From positions 1-64,000 of the forward strand of contig NZ_CVRT01000053.1 of NCBI RefSeq assembly GCF_001261915.1: 64,000 bases of DNA. Reading direction: 5' to 3'. Made by a program: the position numbers and the translations under genes. The notes below the pieces were generated by a model. The model was not told where the DNA came from. It worked only from the letters and a program-made list of their open reading frames with translations, and ran no database searches. Positions 35,280 to 43,689 of this stretch are shown here, piece after piece. The DNA comes from Halorubrum sp. SD626R. Its GTDB lineage: Archaea; Halobacteriota; Halobacteria; Halobacteriales; Haloferacaceae. Each line of letters starts with the position of its first letter. The first letter of the stretch is position 1.

Positions 35280-35432
35280 ATGCGATCCGCACAGAACGAA
35301 CCGAAGTACCACGTCGTCTGTCGGGAGTGTCCAGTCGAACGCCTGTTCGGAACCGGCGACGACGCGACCGCGCTGGAGCGAACACACGCCGAGGAGACCG
35401 GACACCGGGTCGTCATCGGGCGCGTGAGGTAG
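35280..35432 (+). CDS. Small haloarchaeal Cys protein, 50 aa
   Basis: The frame encodes MRSAQNEPKYHVVCRECPVE and ends THAEETGHRVVIGRVR. One CxxC and two later His residues (THAEETGH) give the pattern of a C2H2-like zinc finger: YHVVCRECPVERLF, ALERTHAEETGH. Many haloarchaeal small proteins share this 'HVVCRECPxExLxxxxxxAxxxAxxHAxxTGH' style. An in-frame GTG at 35241 could add 13 residues. Function unknown; nucleic acid binding is possible. Confidence 0.65.
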   Translation: MRSAQNEPKYHVVCRECPVERLFGTGDDATALERTHAEETGHRVVIGRVR

Positions 35433-35495
35433 CTCACGCCGCGTTCGCGTGGACGCGGCGTCTAGGCCGCGCCTAAGCCGGATCGGCCCGGTCGT

Positions 35496-36107
35496 TCAGT
35501 CCTCTCGGCGGGCGAACGCGAGGCTCCCCGAGACGTTCTTGATGTAGGCTTTGACCGTCTCACCCTCCTGCGCGCCGGGAACGAAGACGGTGTACTCGCC
35601 GCGCTCGGCGACCCCGTCGCCCTTGCGGCCGGTGCCGACGATCTCGAGCTCGTACGTCTTCCCGGACTCGATGGCCTCCTCCTGACGCTGCGTGTTCGAG
35701 GTGTTCTGCTTCGCGACCGGTCGGAACGCCCCGCAGGCTTCACACCGGAGCATCGGAGTGCGGTTCTCGGTCTCCAGCCGGGTGTCGGGGAGGCCGCACT
35801 CGGAGCAGGTGACGAACGACTCGATGTACGAGTCGACCGCGGCCTGGAAGTCACGCTCGCGGAAGTTCCCGCTGTAGCGGGCGCGTCCCGACTCGTACTG
35901 GCCGGCGGTCCCGAGCTCCTGCTGGATCTTCGAGTGGACGTGCTCTGGCTCGCGGCTCAGGGCGTCGGCGATCGCCGAGAGGTTCGTCAGTCGGGTGAAC
36001 GCGCCGTCCTTCTGCGTCTCCGGGTCGGGCACCGACAGCCGCTCGTCGGAGCCGCCGAGGTCCGGTACCTCCTCCATCGCGCGGTCGAGGCTCGATTCGT
36101 AATCCAT
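35496..36107 (-). CDS. eif2b: Translation initiation factor aIF2 subunit beta
   Basis: The 203-residue protein has the aIF2-beta core (about 1-135) with the zinc ribbon FVTCSECGLPDTRL and LRCEACGAFRPV. A C-terminal TRAM domain (about 150-203, ELEIVGTGRKGDGVAERGEYTVFVPGA) is the usual haloarchaeal fusion. The subunit works with alpha and gamma to bring initiator Met-tRNA to the 30S subunit. The initiator tRNA gene itself lies 102 bases upstream on the same strand, a striking functional pairing. Confidence 0.95.
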   Translation of the reverse strand: MDYESSLDRAMEEVPDLGGSDERLSVPDPETQKDGAFTRLTNLSAIADALSREPEHVHSKIQQELGTAGQYESGRARYSGNFRERDFQAAVDSYIESFVTCSECGLPDTRLETENRTPMLRCEACGAFRPVAKQNTSNTQRQEEAIESGKTYELEIVGTGRKGDGVAERGEYTVFVPGAQEGETVKAYIKNVSGSLAFARRED

Positions 36108-36209
36108 ACGCGAGGAAACGACAGCGCGACGGAAATCGCTTCCGGGTTCGGGGTGACGGCGGGTCAGAACGGGAGCGGTGACGCTACGAGGGCAACGACC
36201 TGCCAGAAG

Positions 36210-36284
36210 TAGCGGGAGGTAGATTTGAACTACCGATCTCCGGGTTATGAGCCCGGCGGAATCTCCTGGCTATCCCATCCCGCT
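36210..36284 (-). tRNA. Initiator tRNA-Met (CAT)
   Basis: On the minus strand the gene begins AGCGGGATGGGATAGCCAGG and ends CTCCCGCTA. The acceptor stem AGCGGGA pairs with TCCCGCT. The anticodon arm is CCGGG-CTCATAA-CCCGG with anticodon CAT. The A1-U72 first pair and three successive G-C pairs at the base of the anticodon stem identify the initiator. The T arm carries GTTCAAATC. No intron is present and CCA is not encoded. A minus-strand TATA-like tatataagt at about 36355 or cttaac at about 36313 could be its promoter. Confidence 0.95.
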
Positions 36285-36428
36285 ATCATATCAAAACCCG
36301 TTGCGACTGTTAAGGGTTCTGATCCCGTCGCCCGTATGCGATTCGGCCACGCGCGACTTATATACCGATCGCGGCGGAATCCCCCGAATTCGGCGGGGTC
36401 CTCTGCCCTGACGGCGACGACGTTCGCG

Positions 36429-36635
36429 TCAGTCGGCGGCGTATCGCCCGCGGATCCGGATCGCGGCGAGCGCACCGATGGCGAACGCGACGGGGAGCGC
36501 GGCGTCGGCGGGGTCGCCCGACATCGCGCGACCGGCGGTCAGTCCGGCCATCAGGGCGAACAGCAGCGCCATCAGCCCCGCGATGGGAACCACGTACTCC
36601 TCGGCGAACGTCGTCCGACCGGATCCGTCGCTCAT
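36429..36635 (-). CDS. Small two-helix membrane protein, 68 aa
   Basis: The protein has a polar N-terminus (MSDGSGRTTFAEEY) and two hydrophobic helices, VVPIAGLMALLFALMAGLTAG and ALPVAFAIGALAAIRI, joined by a short acidic loop. The C-terminus is basic (RIRGRYAAD). No family is recognised. The upstream 202-base gap to the acyl-CoA synthetase (36636-36837) shows a minus-strand tttacac about 30 bases before the ATG and the plus-strand promoter of the other gene, nothing else. Confidence 0.6.
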   Translation of the reverse strand: MSDGSGRTTFAEEYVVPIAGLMALLFALMAGLTAGRAMSGDPADAALPVAFAIGALAAIRIRGRYAAD

Positions 36636-36807
36636 GGTCTCCCTGTAGCGTGGGCGCCGTGTAAACCCCCGCTCCCGGGGCGAGGTGCCGAGCCCCGACG
36701 CTCCGAACACCGACCCCACACCCCGAGTCGCCGAGACGGAGGGCGCCGGAGCCGGACGAGGGAAACCACGACGCCGTCCCGTGGCTTGCTTGCGTCGGCC
36801 GCAAACG

Positions 36808-36815
36808 CTTTTATC
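36808..36815 (+). promoter_or_regulatory. TATA box of the acyl-CoA synthetase gene
   Basis: The box cttttatc is about 26 bases before the ATG at 36838, with a purine-rich gcaaac ahead of it. The spacing implies a leaderless transcript. The stretch between box and start is unusually AT-rich for this genome. Confidence 0.75.
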
Positions 36816-36837
36816 AATCATAAATAGTGATAAACTG

Positions 36838-38454
36838 ATGCGAAAACCGCTACTGACGACCGACTTCCTGGACCGGGCCCGCCGGCACTACGCGGACGAG
36901 GAGGCCGTCCTCGCGACAGACGGAACGCGGTACACGTACGCCGAGCTCGGCGAGCGCGCGGATCGGTTCTCGGCCGCCCTGCAGGCCCGCGGGATCGAGA
37001 AGGGCGACCGCGTCGCGGTGTTGGATCCGAACACACACTACCACCTCGAAGCGGCCTACGGCGCGATGCAGGTCGGCGCGGTCCACGCCCCGCTGAACTA
37101 CCGCCTCACGCCCGACGACTTCGCGTACATGCTCTCGGACGCGGGCGTCGACGCGATCTACGCCGACGCCGAGTACGCCGACCGGATCGAGGCGGTCCGC
37201 GAGGAGGTGCCGACCGAGACGTTCCTCACGAACGACGTCGACGCGGTCGACGGCGACTGGGAGTCGGTCGACGCGGCGCTCGCGGACGCGGACCCCGACG
37301 CCTACGAGCGCCCGGAGATGGACGAGGACGACGTGATCACGATCAACTACACCTCGGGGACCACGGGCGATCCGAAAGGCGTCTGTCGGACCCACCGCGC
37401 CGAGACGCTCCACGCGTACCTCATCTCGATCCATCAAGAGATCACCGACGACGACGTCTACCTCTGGACGCTCCCGATGTTCCACGTCAACGGGTGGGGA
37501 CACATCTACGCGATCACCGGAATGGGTGCCCGCCACATCTGTACCCGCGGCGTCGACATGGCGGAGACGTTCGACCGGATCCGCGAGGAGGACGTGTCGT
37601 ACTTCTGTGCGGCCCCCACGGTGCTCAACATGCTCGGCGACCACCACGCCGAGCACGGCGGCGCGACGACCGGCGACAGCGACGTGCGGGTCGCGACCGC
37701 GGGCGCGGCGCCGCCGGAGGCGACGATCCGCACCGTCGAAGGGGAGTTCGGCTGGGAGCTCAAACACGTCTACGGCGCGACCGAGACCGGCCCGCTGATC
37801 ACCACCTCGGACGCGAAGCGGCACTTCGAGGCGGACTCGCCGGACCGGTTCGCGGTGAAGAAGACCCAGGGGATCGGCTACCTCGGCACCGACGTGCGCG
37901 TCGTCGACGAGGACGGGGAGGACGTGCCCGCCGACGGCGAGACGATCGGCGAGATCGTCGTCCGCGGGAACCAGGTGATGGACCGCTACTGGAACAAGCC
38001 CGATGCCACCGAGGCGGCGTTCTCGGAGCGACTGGAGGGGTACTACCACATGGGAGACCTGGCGGTCGTCGACGAGGACGGCTTCGTCTCGATCCAGGAC
38101 CGCAAGAAGGACATCATCATCTCCGGCGGCGAGAACATCTCCTCGATCGAGTTAGAGGACACACTCTTCGAGCACGACGCCGTCTCAGACGCCGCGGTCA
38201 TCCCCGCTCCAGACGAGCGCTGGGGCGAGACTCCGAAGGCGTTCGTCGTCCCCGAGAGCGGCGACCTCGACGACCCGGGCGCGACGCCCGAGGAACTCAA
38301 GACGTTCGTGCGCGAACGCGTCGCCGACTACAAGACGCCGGGCGAGGTGGAGTTCGTCGCCGAGCTCCCCACGACGGCGACGGGGAAGATCCAGAAGTAC
38401 GAGCTGCGCGAGCGCGAGTGGGACGAGGAGGAGCGGATGGTCGGCGAGGGGTAG
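36838..38454 (+). CDS. AMP-forming acyl-CoA synthetase (AlkK-like)
   Basis: The 538-residue adenylate-forming enzyme has the P-loop NYTSGTTGDPKGV (about residue 167), the A5 motif YGATETGPL, the A7 region YYHMGDLAVVDEDGF, the A8 hinge DRKKDIIISGGENISSIELE, and the A10 catalytic Lys in TATGKIQKYELR. It activates a carboxylic acid to its CoA thioester, probably a medium- or long-chain fatty acid. The order, length and motifs fit AlkK-type enzymes; substrate choice is inferred. It is cytosolic and apparently transcribed alone. Confidence 0.92.
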   Translation: MRKPLLTTDFLDRARRHYADEEAVLATDGTRYTYAELGERADRFSAALQARGIEKGDRVAVLDPNTHYHLEAAYGAMQVGAVHAPLNYRLTPDDFAYMLSDAGVDAIYADAEYADRIEAVREEVPTETFLTNDVDAVDGDWESVDAALADADPDAYERPEMDEDDVITINYTSGTTGDPKGVCRTHRAETLHAYLISIHQEITDDDVYLWTLPMFHVNGWGHIYAITGMGARHICTRGVDMAETFDRIREEDVSYFCAAPTVLNMLGDHHAEHGGATTGDSDVRVATAGAAPPEATIRTVEGEFGWELKHVYGATETGPLITTSDAKRHFEADSPDRFAVKKTQGIGYLGTDVRVVDEDGEDVPADGETIGEIVVRGNQVMDRYWNKPDATEAAFSERLEGYYHMGDLAVVDEDGFVSIQDRKKDIIISGGENISSIELEDTLFEHDAVSDAAVIPAPDERWGETPKAFVVPESGDLDDPGATPEELKTFVRERVADYKTPGEVEFVAELPTTATGKIQKYELREREWDEEERMVGEG

Positions 38455-38469
38455 CTTAGAAAAGCCGGC

Positions 38470-39570
38470 TCACTCCTCGTCCAGCAGGCTCTCGACGAGC
38501 GCCTCTGGCTCGAACAGGGTGAGGTCGTCGTACCCCTGTCCGGTACCGAGGAAGAGGATCGGCTTCCCGGTGACGTACGCCACGGAGATGGCGGCGCCGC
38601 CGGAGGAGTCGGCGTCGGCCTTCGTCAGGATGGCGCCGTCGATCTCGGCGGCGTCGTTGAACTCCTTCGCGCGGTTGACGGCGTCTTGGCCCGCGACCGC
38701 CTCGTCGACGAACAGCGTCATGTCCGGGTCGACGACGCGGTCGATCTTCTCCAGCTGCGCCATCAGGTCGTCGCTCGTGTGGAGCCGCCCGGCCGTGTCG
38801 CCGAGCACGACGTCGACGTCGTTCGCCGCGGCGTACTCCACGCCGTCGTAGATGACGGCCGCGGGGTCGCCGCCCTGGTCGTGGGAGATCAGCTCCCGGT
38901 CGAGCCGGTCGGCGTGCTCCGCGATCTGCTCGTTCGCGCCCGCCCGGTAGGTATCCCCGTTCGCCAGCACCGACGAGTAGCCGCGGTCGGCGAGCCACTC
39001 GGAGAGCTTCGCGATGCTCGTCGTCTTCCCGACGCCGTTGACGCCGGTGAAGACGATGGTGACGGGCTTGTCGGCCTCGGCGATCCGCTCCTCGAAGTCG
39101 AACTGGCCGACGGCGATCACGTCGAGGAGCGCGTCGTGGAGCGCCGACTCGACCAGCTCGCCCGTCGTCTCGACCTGCTTGCGCGACTCGCCGAGCATCT
39201 TCTCGCGGACGGTATCGAGGATCCGCTCGGCGACGCTCATCTCCACGTCGCTCTCGAGGAGGGCCATCTCCAAGTTCCACAGCGGCTCCTCTAAGTCCTC
39301 CTCTTCGATGATGATCCGGCCGGTCGCGAACGCCTTCGCGCGCTGGAAGGTGCTGGGCTCGTCGTCGGAATCGTCCGCGGTGTCGTCCGTCGTCTCGGGC
39401 TCGGCCGCCGCCGACGCGGCGGCGCCTCCCTCGCCTCCGGGGTCAGCACCGTCGCTCGCGGGCGTCTCGTCCGCGTCCGGTTCGTCGCCCTCGGCGGGCT
39501 CCTCGACGTCGGTGCTCTCCTCGACGTCCTCGCGGAACCCCGAGAGCTTGTCCTTCAGTCCGTCGAACAC
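38470..39570 (-). CDS. ftsY: Signal recognition particle receptor FtsY
   Basis: The 366-residue SRP GTPase has an acidic low-complexity A domain (about 1-75), an N domain, and a G domain with GVNGVGKTTSIAKLS (G1), DTAGRLHTSDDLM (G3) and TKADADSSGGAAIS (G4), ending in FLGTGQGYDDL. It docks SRP-bound ribosomes at the membrane. The start codon is GTG at 39570, 8 bases after the prefoldin stop, so the genes are co-transcribed. This rpl18a-pfdA-ftsY order is conserved in haloarchaea. srp54, often next, is not downstream here; the acyl-CoA synthetase converges instead. Confidence 0.96.
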   Translation of the reverse strand: MFDGLKDKLSGFREDVEESTDVEEPAEGDEPDADETPASDGADPGGEGGAAASAAAEPETTDDTADDSDDEPSTFQRAKAFATGRIIIEEEDLEEPLWNLEMALLESDVEMSVAERILDTVREKMLGESRKQVETTGELVESALHDALLDVIAVGQFDFEERIAEADKPVTIVFTGVNGVGKTTSIAKLSEWLADRGYSSVLANGDTYRAGANEQIAEHADRLDRELISHDQGGDPAAVIYDGVEYAAANDVDVVLGDTAGRLHTSDDLMAQLEKIDRVVDPDMTLFVDEAVAGQDAVNRAKEFNDAAEIDGAILTKADADSSGGAAISVAYVTGKPILFLGTGQGYDDLTLFEPEALVESLLDEE

Positions 39571-39578
39571 GGTCTACC

Positions 39579-40037
39579 TTACTCCCCGTCGTCCTGGCCC
39601 TGCTGCATCTGCTGCATCTGCTGCTGCTGCATCTGCTGTTGCATCTGCTGGGCCTGCTGTTCGAGCTCCTGGCTCTCGGACTCGAGCTCGTCGACCTCTT
39701 CTTCCGTCTCTTCGATGCGGTCGTCGAGCGCCTCCTGCTTGCGCCGGAGCACGTCGATCGCGTCCTCCTCGTTCTGCTCCGCGGAGTAGTTGCCGCCGAG
39801 CGAGACGATGATCTCGTCGATGTCCTGGACCTCGGCGCGGACGTAGGCGCCGCCGCCGAGCGGGACCTGCACCGTCGCGCCCGTGTCGAGGGTCTCGATG
39901 GCCTCGATCGCGTCGTCGATGTCGGACTGCTCCTCGCGGTAGTCGGCGATCTCCTCCTCCAGAACCTCGATCTCCTCGTCGAGCTCCTGGAGCTCCTGGG
40001 AGAGCTGCTGGAGCTGCTGTTGTCCGCCGCCCATCAT
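39579..40037 (-). CDS. pfdA: Prefoldin subunit alpha
   Basis: The 152-residue protein has two long coiled coils flanking the beta hairpins of the prefoldin body (ATVQVPLGGGAYVRAEV and IIVSLGGNYSAE). The alpha subunit forms the central dimer of the jellyfish-shaped chaperone. The C-terminal coil ends in a Gln/Met-rich run (about 125-148) encoded by repeated CAG-type codons. The ATG at 40037 overlaps the stop of rpl18a (ATGATG with TGA), so translation is coupled. Confidence 0.94.
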   Translation of the reverse strand: MMGGGQQQLQQLSQELQELDEEIEVLEEEIADYREEQSDIDDAIEAIETLDTGATVQVPLGGGAYVRAEVQDIDEIIVSLGGNYSAEQNEEDAIDVLRRKQEALDDRIEETEEEVDELESESQELEQQAQQMQQQMQQQQMQQMQQGQDDGE

Positions 40038-40210
40038 GCCGCGGTCACCTCCTCGATCTCGATCTGGGTGCGCTTCCGGTTGTGCTGGCTCCCGACCGTG
40101 GTGTAGATGCGCTCGCGGGCGAGGTCCTCGTTCTCGGCCTCGACTTCCTTCGTGAACGGCTGGTAGTCGCCTCGACTCTGGAACCGTCCACTCACCGTGT
40201 AGGTACTCAT
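40034..40210 (-). CDS. rpl18a: Ribosomal protein L18Ae / LX (L20a)
   Basis: The 58-residue protein, MSTYTVSGRFQSRGDYQPFT then KEVEAENEDLARERIYTTVG and SQHNRKRTQIEIEEVTAA, matches the archaeal LX protein of the large subunit. It is too short for common length cut-offs. Its stop TGA overlaps the ATG of pfdA. It heads the rpl18a-pfdA-ftsY operon. The minus-strand upstream region holds a T-rich box (ctttttag) at about 40250. Confidence 0.9.
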   Translation of the reverse strand: MSTYTVSGRFQSRGDYQPFTKEVEAENEDLARERIYTTVGSQHNRKRTQIEIEEVTAA

Positions 40211-40451
40211 GTTCTCCGATCCGGCAGGGACAGGGAAGTATCTTCCTAAAAAGCGAGGAGCCGAGTCGCGGACCGAATCCGCCTCGTTCGGGGGTTACGA
40301 CCGGAATACGGAGGGGATACGCGATCGGCACCGAAGCACGCGAGCGGCGAAGCGACGGCCGGAGGAGTCGCGCCGTCGGCGACATCAGACTGGTTCGGAT
40401 CGACGCGGGAGAGACCGGGTTCGGAGACGACGGAGGGTGACGGAATCGGAC
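40211..40451. other. Intergenic gap between tif6 and rpl18a, no gene seen
   Basis: The gap interrupts what is often one continuous operon in haloarchaea. Frames on both strands here have ordinary GC-bias composition and no motif. The end next to rpl18a has a T-rich TATA-like box, so rpl18a is probably transcribed from its own promoter. Confidence 0.5.
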
Positions 40452-41117
40452 TCACTCGATGAACCCGAGCGTCTCCTCGATGCGCCCGAGTTCGGGACCG
40501 GTGGTGTCCTCGCCGACGACGTACCCCTCGTCGGTGGCGACGAGGCCGGAGCCGACGAGCGGCGCGCCGTAGTTGATCGTGCCGAGGTCGGCGCGGACGT
40601 CGAGCGCCTCCTCGACCGCCTGCAGCTCCGACTCGGTCGAGTTGGGGTGACAGAGGACGCCCGCGTTGTTGGCGGCCGCCGCCGTGCCGACGGTGCGGAC
40701 GTCCCCGAGGTCGCCGCGCTCCACGGGGACGCCGAGGGTGTCCCTGATCGTCACGATCGACTCGCGCGGGAGGTCCGGGTGGACATAGGCGCCGTAGTCG
40801 TTCGCGAGGACGACGTTGCCGGCCGCGTTGATCTCGCCGGGGAGCTCGCCCACCTCGCGGTCGGCGGCCTCGGCGATCCGCGACTGCTCCCGGTCGGTCG
40901 CCCGCGCGGAGACGAGCACGCCGTTCTCGTTGCCCGTCGCGAGGGAGCCGACGGTGTTGGCGCCGCCGACCGTCGTGAGGAGGGGTTCGGCGCCCAGCTC
41001 CTCGCCGAGCGACTCGGCGAGCTCCTCGTCGACGTCCGGCCGGACCAACAGGAGGTCGTCGATGGCGCGGGCGAACACGCCCACGTACGACGAGCCGGTG
41101 AAGGTCGCCCGTAACAC
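40452..41117 (-). CDS. tif6: Translation initiation factor aIF6
   Basis: The 221-residue protein is built of five repeated alpha/beta units, as in eIF6. Repeats show as [49 protein letters not shown] and [18 protein letters not shown]. It binds the large subunit and blocks premature joining. It starts with GTG at 41117, one base after the rpl31e stop, so the genes form an operon. Confidence 0.95.
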   Translation of the reverse strand: MLRATFTGSSYVGVFARAIDDLLLVRPDVDEELAESLGEELGAEPLLTTVGGANTVGSLATGNENGVLVSARATDREQSRIAEAADREVGELPGEINAAGNVVLANDYGAYVHPDLPRESIVTIRDTLGVPVERGDLGDVRTVGTAAAANNAGVLCHPNSTESELQAVEEALDVRADLGTINYGAPLVGSGLVATDEGYVVGEDTTGPELGRIEETLGFIE

Positions 41118-41118
41118 G

Positions 41119-41397
41119 TTATTCGGCGTACTCGGCTTCGACGACGGGCTCGCCGTCCTCGACGAACCGGGCGGCGCGGACGCGGACCTTGCTCGGGGGG
41201 TTCTGGCGCCCGTTCGTCCAGACGGCCTCGTTGACCGAGGTGTCGATAACGACGTCGTCCTCGTCGACGGAGAAGTGCTGCGCGAGGTGCTCGCGGACGA
41301 TCCGCATCGCGAAGTCGGCGCGCTCCTGGACCGGCTTGTCGTTGGCGTCGCGGAGCGGAATGGTGACGACGCGCTCCTCGAAGTCGCTGGTGCTCAT
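41119..41397 (-). CDS. rpl31e: Ribosomal protein L31e
   Basis: The 92-residue protein matches archaeal L31e: [54 protein letters not shown]. The gene begins on the base after the rpl39e stop and is followed by tif6. It is a large-subunit protein near the exit tunnel. The C-terminal strand ends [11 protein letters not shown]. Confidence 0.95.
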   Translation of the reverse strand: MSTSDFEERVVTIPLRDANDKPVQERADFAMRIVREHLAQHFSVDEDDVVIDTSVNEAVWTNGRQNPPSKVRVRAARFVEDGEPVVEAEYAE

Positions 41398-41550
41398 CTA
41401 TTCGTCCAGGTCGTTCCGGCGCCAGTTGCGCCGCTTGGGGTTTCGCGTCACGTTCATGTCCGTCTTCATCATGACCCACGCGGGGACGCGGGTGTTCTGG
41501 CGCTCCGCCTTCGCCAGACGCTTCTTCTGAGCCTTCGACTTGTCTCCCAT
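41398..41550 (-). CDS. rpl39e: Ribosomal protein L39e
   Basis: The 50-residue, very basic protein ([18 protein letters not shown], then [14 protein letters not shown]) is a complete L39e, which lines the exit tunnel. It heads the rpl39e-rpl31e-tif6 operon. A minus-strand TATA box gttttatgc at 41575-41583 is about 29 bases before the ATG. Confidence 0.95.
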
Positions 41551-41643
41551 AGTAGCCCACAGTTTCCGCGGGGCGCATAAAACCCCTTCCATACAGCGTC
41601 GCTCGCGGCGCCGACGGCTCGAAATCGACCCGGACCCGTCCGG

Positions 41644-42762
41644 TCAGAACGCCCGCTCGGCGACGCCCGCGTAGATCCGGTAACACCGGTCGAGGACGTC
41701 GATCCCGACGCTCTCCGTGTCGGTGTGCGCCTCCCCCGGCTCCGAGGCCCCGCAGACGAGCGTCTCGGTTCCGGCCTCCGCGAGCCAGCCGGCGTCGGTC
41801 GCGTGCGGTTTCACGACGTGTTCGGGGGCGTCGAGGCCGAGCTCGTCGTGGGCCTCGCGGGCGACCGCGAGCGCACCCTCCGCGAACGCGTCGTCGCCGC
41901 AGGCCATCGGCGGGAGGTCCTGCTCGACCTCCCACTCGACGCCCGCGACCGCATCCGCGGCGCGAGCGAGGTCGGCGCGGTCTCCCGGGACCGTCCGCTC
42001 GTCGATCGTCACCTCGCAGCGCTCGGGGACCACGTTCCACGTCTCGCCGCCGTGGACCATCGTCACCGCGAGCGACCCGGTGACCGACTCGCCGAAGACG
42101 GTCGCCCCCGGAGCGTCCAGTCGGCGGACCACGTCGATCGCGTCGCTCGCGCGGTAGATCGCGTTCTCTCCCGCCTCCGGCTCGGAGGCGTGCGCCGCGG
42201 TCCCGCGCGCGACGAGCGTGGAGGCTCGCCGGCCCTTGTGCGCGACGACGACATCGGTCACGCCCGGCTTCGAGTAGTTCGTCGACCCCTCCGCGACGAG
42301 TGCGCGGTCGGGGGCGAACCCCTCGCTAATCGCGTGGCGCGCCCCCTCCCCGCCGACCTCCTCGCCGACGAACGACGCGAAGGCAAGCTCGCGGCCCGCC
42401 GGCGGCTCCGCGTCCCGGAACGCGAGCATGCAGGCGGCCACCGCGCCCTTCATGTCGGCCGCACCCCGGCCGTGGATCCGGCCGTCGCGGCGCTCGACGA
42501 CGTAGTCGCCCGCGTTGCCGTCGCCGGTCGTCTGGCGCTCGGCCGGCGGGACCACGTCGTGGTGGCCGACGAAGTCGAGGGCGTCGGCGTCGGGGTCTCC
42601 TGTGGCCTCCTTCCGGGCGATCACGTTGCCGACCTCGTCGCGCTCGACCCGCGCGTCGGTCTCCGCGCGAAGCCACTCCTCGATCGCGTCGCCGGCGGCG
42701 GCCTCGTCCTCGTGCGACGGGATCGCGACCAGTTTCTCGGTCAGATCCGCGAGTTCGTTCAT
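41644..42762 (-). CDS. M20-family peptidase/deacylase (ArgE/DapE-like)
   Basis: The 372-residue metallohydrolase has metal ligands in FVGHHDVVPP (His), HGRGAADMKGAVAA (bridging Asp), SFVGEEVGGEGA (catalytic Glu-Glu), and the C-terminal His in GEAHTDTESVG. The lid domain appears as TAAHASEPEAGENAI. Family members remove acyl groups from acetylornithine, succinyl-diaminopimelate and dipeptides; the substrate here cannot be assigned, and no arg, lys or dap gene is near. It is cytosolic. Confidence 0.87.
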   Translation of the reverse strand: MNELADLTEKLVAIPSHEDEAAAGDAIEEWLRAETDARVERDEVGNVIARKEATGDPDADALDFVGHHDVVPPAERQTTGDGNAGDYVVERRDGRIHGRGAADMKGAVAACMLAFRDAEPPAGRELAFASFVGEEVGGEGARHAISEGFAPDRALVAEGSTNYSKPGVTDVVVAHKGRRASTLVARGTAAHASEPEAGENAIYRASDAIDVVRRLDAPGATVFGESVTGSLAVTMVHGGETWNVVPERCEVTIDERTVPGDRADLARAADAVAGVEWEVEQDLPPMACGDDAFAEGALAVAREAHDELGLDAPEHVVKPHATDAGWLAEAGTETLVCGASEPGEAHTDTESVGIDVLDRCYRIYAGVAERAF

Positions 42763-42810
42763 ACGGTCGGGTCGGCGCTCAGCCGTTTAAAAACTGAGTG
42801 TGCAGATGGC

Positions 42811-43030
42811 ATTTATAAGTTGATCGCAGTGGCGCGCGCCTCCGAGCGGGCCGAAGGCTCGCGAGGAGCGCCGTGCGAGGGAGTCGGTCGTCCGGAGCGA
42901 CGCGGAGGACGACCGACGAGGCTGGGGAGGCGTGAGGCTGCGGTTGCGGTGCGGAGTGGGACTCAAAGGGGCAGCCGTCGAGGCGAGCGTGCGCCCGCCT
43001 CGACGACTGGGGCTTTGGAGGTGTTCACCG
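42811..43030 (+). repeat. Dispersed structured element, copy B
   Basis: The order is as in copy A but with shorter P3. It has a TATA-like tttataag (42812-42819), agtggcgcgcgcc, and P1 (42843-42861, loop gaa). The P2 arms are GTCGGTCGTCC (42883-42893) and GGACGACCGAC (42907-42917). The P3 arms are CGTCGAGGCG (42976-42985) and CGCCTCGACG (42996-43005). The terminal ctggggctttggaggtgttc is at 43007-43030. P2 and P3 differ from copy A in sequence yet pair fully. It lies between the divergent M20 peptidase and msrA genes. Confidence 0.85.
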
Positions 43031-43129
43031 ATTCTGTCTCGACGATTTATACACGGGGTCCCGCTGGATAGACCACGTCTCCCTCATAAGCGCGCGCCAT
43101 TAATACGTCTCCGAGCCCTTACATCGAAT

Positions 43130-43666
43130 ATGTCCGATCAACTCGAAACCGCGACGCTCGGCGGCGGGTGCTTCTGGTGTACCGAGGCGGCGCTCGAACA
43201 GCTCGCCGGCGTCGAGTCGGTCACGTCCGGCTACGCGGGCGGCGATGTCGAGAACCCCACGTACAAGCAGGTCTGCTCCGGCAACACCGGCCACGCCGAG
43301 GTCGTGCAGGTGGAGTTCGACCCCGACGCCATTGCCTACGACGAGGTGCTCGAAGCGTTCTTCGAGATCCACGACCCGACCCAGCTCAACCGACAGGGCC
43401 CCGACGTGGGGAGCCAGTACCGCTCGATCGTCCTCTACCACAGCGAGGCCCAGCGCGAGGCCGCCGCGGCCTACATCGAGGCGCTCGACGAGGAGTACGA
43501 CGACGACGTGGTGACGGAGCTCGACCGGCTGGAGACGTTCTACCGCGCCGAGGAACACCACCAGGACTACTTCGCGAAGAACCCGAACGACTCCTACTGC
43601 ACCTTCCACGCCAAGCCGAAGATGGAGAAGGTGCGCGAGAAGTTCGAGGCGAAGGTCGCGAAGTAA
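43130..43666 (+). CDS. msrA: Peptide methionine-(S)-sulfoxide reductase
   Basis: This 178-residue MsrA has the catalytic GCFWCTEAA motif (about residue 13) and the family blocks GYAGGDVENPTYKQVCSGNTGHAEVVQVEFDP and DPTQLNRQGPDVGSQYRS. It repairs oxidised methionine with thioredoxin. A TATA box (attaatac, about 43101-43108) lies about 26 bases before the ATG. The gene is flanked by copy B on the left (plus) and copy C on the right (minus), which face each other as inverted repeats. Confidence 0.95.
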   Translation: MSDQLETATLGGGCFWCTEAALEQLAGVESVTSGYAGGDVENPTYKQVCSGNTGHAEVVQVEFDPDAIAYDEVLEAFFEIHDPTQLNRQGPDVGSQYRSIVLYHSEAQREAAAAYIEALDEEYDDDVVTELDRLETFYRAEEHHQDYFAKNPNDSYCTFHAKPKMEKVREKFEAKVAK

Positions 43667-43689
43667 GAGGTTTGCGAGTTCGAGGTCCA

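Noticed and set aside
39597..39665. CTG/CAT microsatellite
   Set aside because: It encodes the Gln/Met-rich C-terminal coil of prefoldin alpha, which is a known protein feature.
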